In this document: positions 59,550 through 64,000 of the stretch, in pieces
Layout: each line of letters opens with the position of its first letter
Position numbering within the stretch: position 1 is the stretch's first letter
Assembly: GCA_950097015.1 (NCBI GenBank)
Contig: CATNEN010000001.1
Location: 17,860,501 to 17,924,500 of the forward strand
DNA length: 64,000 bases
Source of the DNA: Macrostomum hystrix
Lineage: Eukaryota > Platyhelminthes > Macrostomidae
Direction of reading: 5' to 3'
Position numbers and translations under genes: made by a program
Notes under the pieces: generated by a model
The model's input: the letters and a program-made list of their open reading frames with translations, nothing else
Told to the model about the DNA's origin: nothing
Database searches by the model: none

Positions 59550-60815
59550 GATCAGGGTGGGTGGAGTTGATCAGGGAGGAGTGGAATTGATCAGGGAGGA
59601 GTGGAGTTGATCAGGGTGGGTGGAGTTGATCAGGGAGGAGAGGAGTTGATCAGGGAGGAGTGGAGTTGATCAGGGTGGGTGGAGTTGATCAGGGAGGAGA
59701 GGAGTTGATCAGGGAGGGGTGGAGTTGATCAGGGAGGAGTGGAGTTGATCAGGGAGGAGTGGAGTTGATCAGGGAGGAGAGGAGTTGATCAGGGTGGGTG
59801 GAGTTGATCAGGGAGGAGTGGAGTTGATCAGGGAGGAGTGGAGTTGATCAGGGAGGAGTGGAGTTGATCAGGGAGGAGAGGAGTTGATCAGGGTGGGTGG
59901 AGTTGATCAGGGAGGAGAGGAGTTGATCAGGGAGGAGAGGAGTTGATCAGGGAGGAGAGGAGTTGATCAGGGAGGATTGGAGTTGATCAGGGAGGAGAGG
60001 AGTTGATCAGGGAGGAGAGGAGTTGATCAGGGAGGAGAGGAGTTGATCAGGGAGGATTGGAGTTGATCAGGGAGGAGTGGAGTTGATCAGGGAGGAGAGG
60101 AGTTGATCAGGGAGGAGAGGAGTTGATCAGGGAGGAGAGGAGTTGATCAGGGAGGAGAGGAGTTGATCAGGGAGGAGAGGAGTTGATCAGGGTGGGAGGA
60201 GTTGATCAGGGAGGAGAGGAGTTGATCAGGGAGGAGTGGAGTTGATCAGGGAGGAGAGGAGTTGATCAGGGAGGAGTGGAGTTGATCAGGGAGGAGAGGA
60301 GTTGATCAGGGAGGAGAGGAGTTGATCAGGGAGGAGAGGAGTTGATCAGGGAGGAGTGGAGTTGATCAGGGAGGAGTGGAGTTGATCAGGGAGGAGTGGA
60401 GTTGATCAGGGAGGAGAGGAGTTGATCAGGGAGGAGAGGAGTTGATCAGGGAGGAGTGGAGTTGATCAGGGAGGAGTGGAGTTGATCAGGGTGGGTGGAG
60501 TTGATCAGGGAGGAGAGGAGTTGATCAGGGAGGAGTGGAGTTGATCAGGGAGGAGAGGAGTTGATCAGGGAGGAGAGGAGTTGATCAGGGAGGAGAGGAG
60601 TTGATCAGGGAGGAGAGGAGTTGATCAGGGAGAAGTTGATCAGGGAGGAGTTGATCAGGGAGGAGTTGATCAGGGAGGAGAGGAGTTGATCAGGGAGGAG
60701 TGGAATTGATCAGGGCGGAATGGAGTTGATCAGGGAGGAGAGGAGTTGATCAGGGAGGAGAGGAGTTGATCAGGGAGGAGTGGAGTTGATCAGGGCGGAA
60801 TGGAGTTGATCAGGG
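59550..60815. repeat. 20-21-bp satellite (GTTGATCAGGGAGGAGTGGA)
   Basis: About 60 units with GAGAGG, GAGTGG, GTGGGTGG and short variants. Every unit holds TGATCA. A block of units is repeated near 60660-60810. Confidence 0.96.
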
Positions 60816-60819
60816 ACCA

Positions 60820-61530
60820 AAGTGCATGATCTGATGAGAAGCAAGGCAATGAATAGTTTGGGTTTAAGTTACTTGTGCAATTATAGATTAAATCAGCTGA
60901 CTGCAGTCGGGAACTGACCAACATGGCCAACCAGTGTTCGCTTTGTTCCGCAGCCAACTTCGCCATAAGGAAGGCAGTTGTCAATTTGTGGAAACCGATT
61001 GCCCAATAATTCCACGATTTCTATTCCGCATGACTGGCTCCTAGCCACAGCGTGTTAGTTAAAGTCTTGCACGCCCGGATAGTCCTGCCAGCGATCCCTC
61101 AGCATCAGCAGCAGCAGCAGCACTGGTACTAATAAATTATGCATAGCAACTGCTTCCCTTTAAGTCTAAGGCCAGTCGGTGGGATTCGCATTGGGATCTG
61201 AATTCCGTTCTCGCGGACTCAGACAAGCAGAGCTCCTTGACCTTGATGTTTTGAAAATGTTCACCAATAGCAAACTGGGTCGCAGACAGGTCTGCGGAGG
61301 GACCGCGTCACGCGCGCCAGCACCCCACTGCATCGCAAATCAATCATGCGAATTGCTATCTAACGCTGTCTAACTCTTTCTATTGCTATTGGTTATAAAG
61401 GGCCTAGCTGTACTGGGATACACGCAATGAGACGCCACTGTGGATAAGCACTGTCTGGTAACAAGAGGAATGAGTTGGAGGGTCTTTCTCTCCTAATTAG
61501 CTAACTCTTAATCTTAGTTTCATGTTCTTA
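60820..61530. other. Single-copy intron sequence of ELK
   Basis: No exon supported. It includes a short CAGCAG run near 61107. Confidence 0.4.
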
Positions 61531-61537
61531 TCACCCT

Positions 61538-61662
61538 TCTCACCCTCCTTCTCACCCTCCTTCTCACCCTCCTTCTCACCCTCCTTCTCACACTCCTTCT
61601 CTCCCTCCTTCTCTCCCTCCTTCTCACACTCCTTACTCTCCTTCTCACCCTCCTTCTTACCC
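61538..61662. repeat. 12-bp repeat (TCTCACCCTCCT)
   Basis: About ten units about 200 bp upstream of the ELK exon 2 acceptor. Confidence 0.9.
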
Positions 61663-61861
61663 CATCTCACATAAATTTTCTTACATAAATTCTCTCTAAA
61701 ATAAAACTCACAATAGTTTATTAAGGGCAGTCTTTATCTTATCCCAGTAATTCCCATGCATAATCTATCCCTTTATTAAATGAATCTAGTTGATAATTTT
61801 CTTAATTCAAGAACTTTACCAATGTTAACTATTTTCCCACCACCCAAACGATGCCTTTCAG

Positions 61862-62092
61862 ACAGCAATTTTGTATTAGGCAATGCGCAAGCCAAGGAAC
61901 GACCGATCGTCTACTGCTCTGACGGCTTCTGCGAGTTGACGGGCTTCGCCCGGGCCCAGGTGATGTCAAAGGGTTGCGCCTGCCGATTTCTCTGGGGCGA
62001 CAGAACCGCGGAAGACGAGAAGGCCAAGATTGAAGACAGCCTGGAGCAGCAGAAGGAGCTCAAAACTGAAGTTATATTCTACACTAAGACTC
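61862..62092 (+). CDS. ELK-type voltage-gated K+ channel, exon 2 (PAS domain)
   Basis: It begins after TGCCTTTCAG with the last two bases of a His codon, then SNFVLGNAQ and [15 protein letters not shown], a hallmark of the eag PAS domain. The [10 protein letters not shown] wording and RFLWGDRT favour ELK (KCNH8/3/4) over EAG (which has SNDGF) or ERG (CNDGF). It ends ACTC|gtgaga, phase 1. With exon 1 it covers residues 1-102. The rest of the PAS domain, the six membrane segments, the pore and the cyclic-nucleotide-binding homology domain must lie beyond 64000. The intron between the exons is 11,984 bp and full of satellites. Confidence 0.93.
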
Positions 62093-62139
62093 GTGAGATA
62101 TTCAAGATTCTATAGTCACCGGCGTTTCAAATGTGCCAA

Positions 62140-62960
62140 TAGTTCATTAGATATCATATATGACAGGTGTGTGTCAGCTGGTTAATGAGGTGTCATAGAT
62201 GACAGGTGTGCGTGTCAGCTGGTTACTGAGGTGTCATTTATGACAGGTGTGTGCGTGTCAGCTGGTTAATGAGGTGTCATATATGACAGGTGTGTGTCAG
62301 CTGGTTAATGAGGTGTCATAGATGACAGGTGTGCGCGTCAGCTGGTTACTGAGGTGTCATTTATGACAGGTGTGTGCGTGTCAGCTGGTTAATGAGGTGT
62401 CATATATGACAGGTGTGTAAGTCAGCTGGTTAATGAGGTGTCATTTATGACAGGTGTGTGTGTGTCAGCTGGTTAATGAGGTGTCATTTATGACAGGTGT
62501 GTGTGTGTCAGCTGGTTAATGAGGTGTCATTTATGACAGGTGTGTGTCAGCTGGTTAATGATGTGTCATATATGACAGGTGTGTGTGTCAGCTGGTTAAT
62601 GAGGTGTCATATATGACAGGTGTGTGTGTCAGCTGGTTAATGAGGTGTCATTTATGACAGGTGTGTGTGTGTCAGCTGGTTAATGAGGTGTCATATATGA
62701 CAGGTGTGTGTGTGTCAGCTGGTTAATGAGGTGTCATTTATGACAGGTGTGTGTGTTTCAGCTGGTTAATGTGGTGTCATATATGACAGGTGTGTGTGTC
62801 AGCTGGTTAATGATGTGTCATATATGACAGGTGTGTGTGTGTCAGCTGGTTAATGAGGTGTCATTTATGACAGGTGTGTGTGTGTCAGCTGGTTAATGAG
62901 GTGTCATATATGACAGGTGTGTGTGTCAGCTGGTTAATGAGGTGTCATTTATGACAAGTA
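62140..62960. repeat. About 40-bp satellite with palindromic core
   Basis: About 20 units of GTGTCAGCTGGTTAATGAGG plus TGTCATATATGACAGG. TGTCATATATGACA is a perfect 14-bp palindrome, while half the units have TGTCATTTATGACA. A variable TG run separates the parts. It starts about 50 bp after the ELK exon 2 donor. Confidence 0.95.
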
Positions 62961-62964
62961 GCTC

Positions 62965-63540
62965 GTACGAATCCGTCATTAAATCACAGTTTTCACTGTC
63001 GCGTATGTCATACATTGCTCGCTCACTCGCTTAAAAGTAAAACAACAACTGGCTCCCTTCCCTGTCACATTTGGCTCGAGTCTAACGTCTTTTCCATTAT
63101 TCAAATTTTATTTCCTCCGCCACTAGGCCATAGGCTCTTTCTGTGTCTCCGTAGAAGCATCTCGCGGACCAGTAGAAAGTGGATGACACTGGCGGGACAC
63201 GGGACAGGCCGGCTGGGGTGGCGATGCTCCGTCAAATCCCCTGACATTGAAAAAGTGCAGCTGCAACACTTTTGCCAATTCGGTTCCCATCTCAAGCAAG
63301 CACATTCTCTGCCCCAGATTTGACGGGAAAAGTTGCTGCCTGAAGTCTGGACACTTCATCAGCCAGATGCGGCACACAGACAGGCTTTGGGCTTAGCGAC
63401 ACCCCCTAGGGTTTAGGAGGCTGGCACAGCATCTCAGCCTCACTAACCTCACATTTCCTCTCCAGGCAGCTCAAAAGGAATCACATTTTTTCATTGCTTT
63501 TCGATTCTAACAAACCTACCGCCTTTTTCTCGTCATTCGT
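62965..63540. other. Single-copy intron sequence of ELK
   Basis: No ELK exon was found by motif. Overlapping short frames at 63015-63377 disagree in strand and have no conserved content. Confidence 0.4.
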
Positions 63541-63544
63541 GTTT

Positions 63545-64000
63545 CGCTCGTTCACAATCCATCACACTTCATCACACTCCATCACACTCCATTACAATCC
63601 ATCACACTCCATCACACTCCATCACACTCCATTACAATCCATCACACTCCATCACACTGCATCACACTGCATCACACTCCATCACACTGCATCACACTCC
63701 ATCACACTGCATCACACCCCATCACACTGCATCACACTCCATCACACTGCATCACACTCCATCACACTGCATCACACCCCATCACACTCCATTACAATCC
63801 ATCACACTGCATCACACTCCATCACACTGCATCACACTCCATCACACTGCATCACACCCCATCACACTCCATTACAATCCATCATACTCCATCACACTGC
63901 ATCACAGCCCATCACACTCCATTAAAATCCATCACACTCCATCACACTCCATGACACCCCATCACACTCCATCACACTCCATGACACCCCATCACACTCC
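63545..64000. repeat. 11-bp repeat (CATCACACTCC), continues past the window
   Basis: About 40 units with CTGC, CCCC and TTACAATCC variants. Confidence 0.95.

Noticed and set aside
63015-63377. Possible third ELK exon
   Set aside because: No frame contains the expected end of the PAS domain, and acceptor phase does not fit.

Overview
The window is nuclear DNA of an invertebrate animal. Its genes have many GT-AG introns and encode metazoan proteins: N-myristoyltransferase, an ELOVL4-like fatty acid elongase, mitochondrial ATP synthase subunit c and an ELK-type potassium channel. It also carries box C/D snoRNAs and an APE-type non-LTR retrotransposon. Very large amounts of minisatellite DNA and splice acceptors sitting only a few bases before start codons would fit a flatworm or another lophotrochozoan that uses spliced-leader trans-splicing. 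The species cannot be fixed from the sequence alone.

Layout: 1-285 is the C-terminal end of an unknown gene. 0.3-12.3 kb is mostly tandem repeats, with one minus-strand exon (about 5.7-6.0 kb) and a 170-bp hAT-like MITE (8059-8228). A 377-codon intronless minus-strand gene of unknown function lies at 12716-13849. 13.9-18.2 kb is AT-rich non-coding DNA holding a nested inverted-repeat element. N-myristoyltransferase occupies 18253-22676 in five exons, the last with only six codons before the stop. A cluster of ten U74/SNORD74-like box C/D snoRNAs follows at 23.48-28.94 kb, spread by roughly 0.9-1.4 kb duplications, just before the ATP synthase c gene (29059-29403). The elongase follows at 30894-33893 in four exons.

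At 35675-40538 a short BEN-domain-like gene is split near its 3' end by a 4.3-kb non-LTR retrotransposon with a perfect 13-bp target-site duplication. The element begins exactly where an HDV-like self-cleaving ribozyme fold begins, carries a 2A-like NPGP motif, and has APE endonuclease, reverse transcriptase and C-terminal zinc fingers. The host frame runs open through the ribozyme into the element ORF, and the RT is broken by one extra base in an A run. Inverted copies of one 52-bp satellite lie on either side of this locus.

42.9-45.3 kb is a G-run-rich satellite. A two-exon unknown gene with a poly-Q tract lies at 45528-47559. From 49802 the first two exons of an ELK (KCNH8/3/4-type) potassium channel can be read, joined across a 12-kb intron packed with satellites. 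The remainder of that gene lies beyond the window. Most long open frames in this window are repeat artefacts in which the period is a multiple of three or the unit simply lacks stops.
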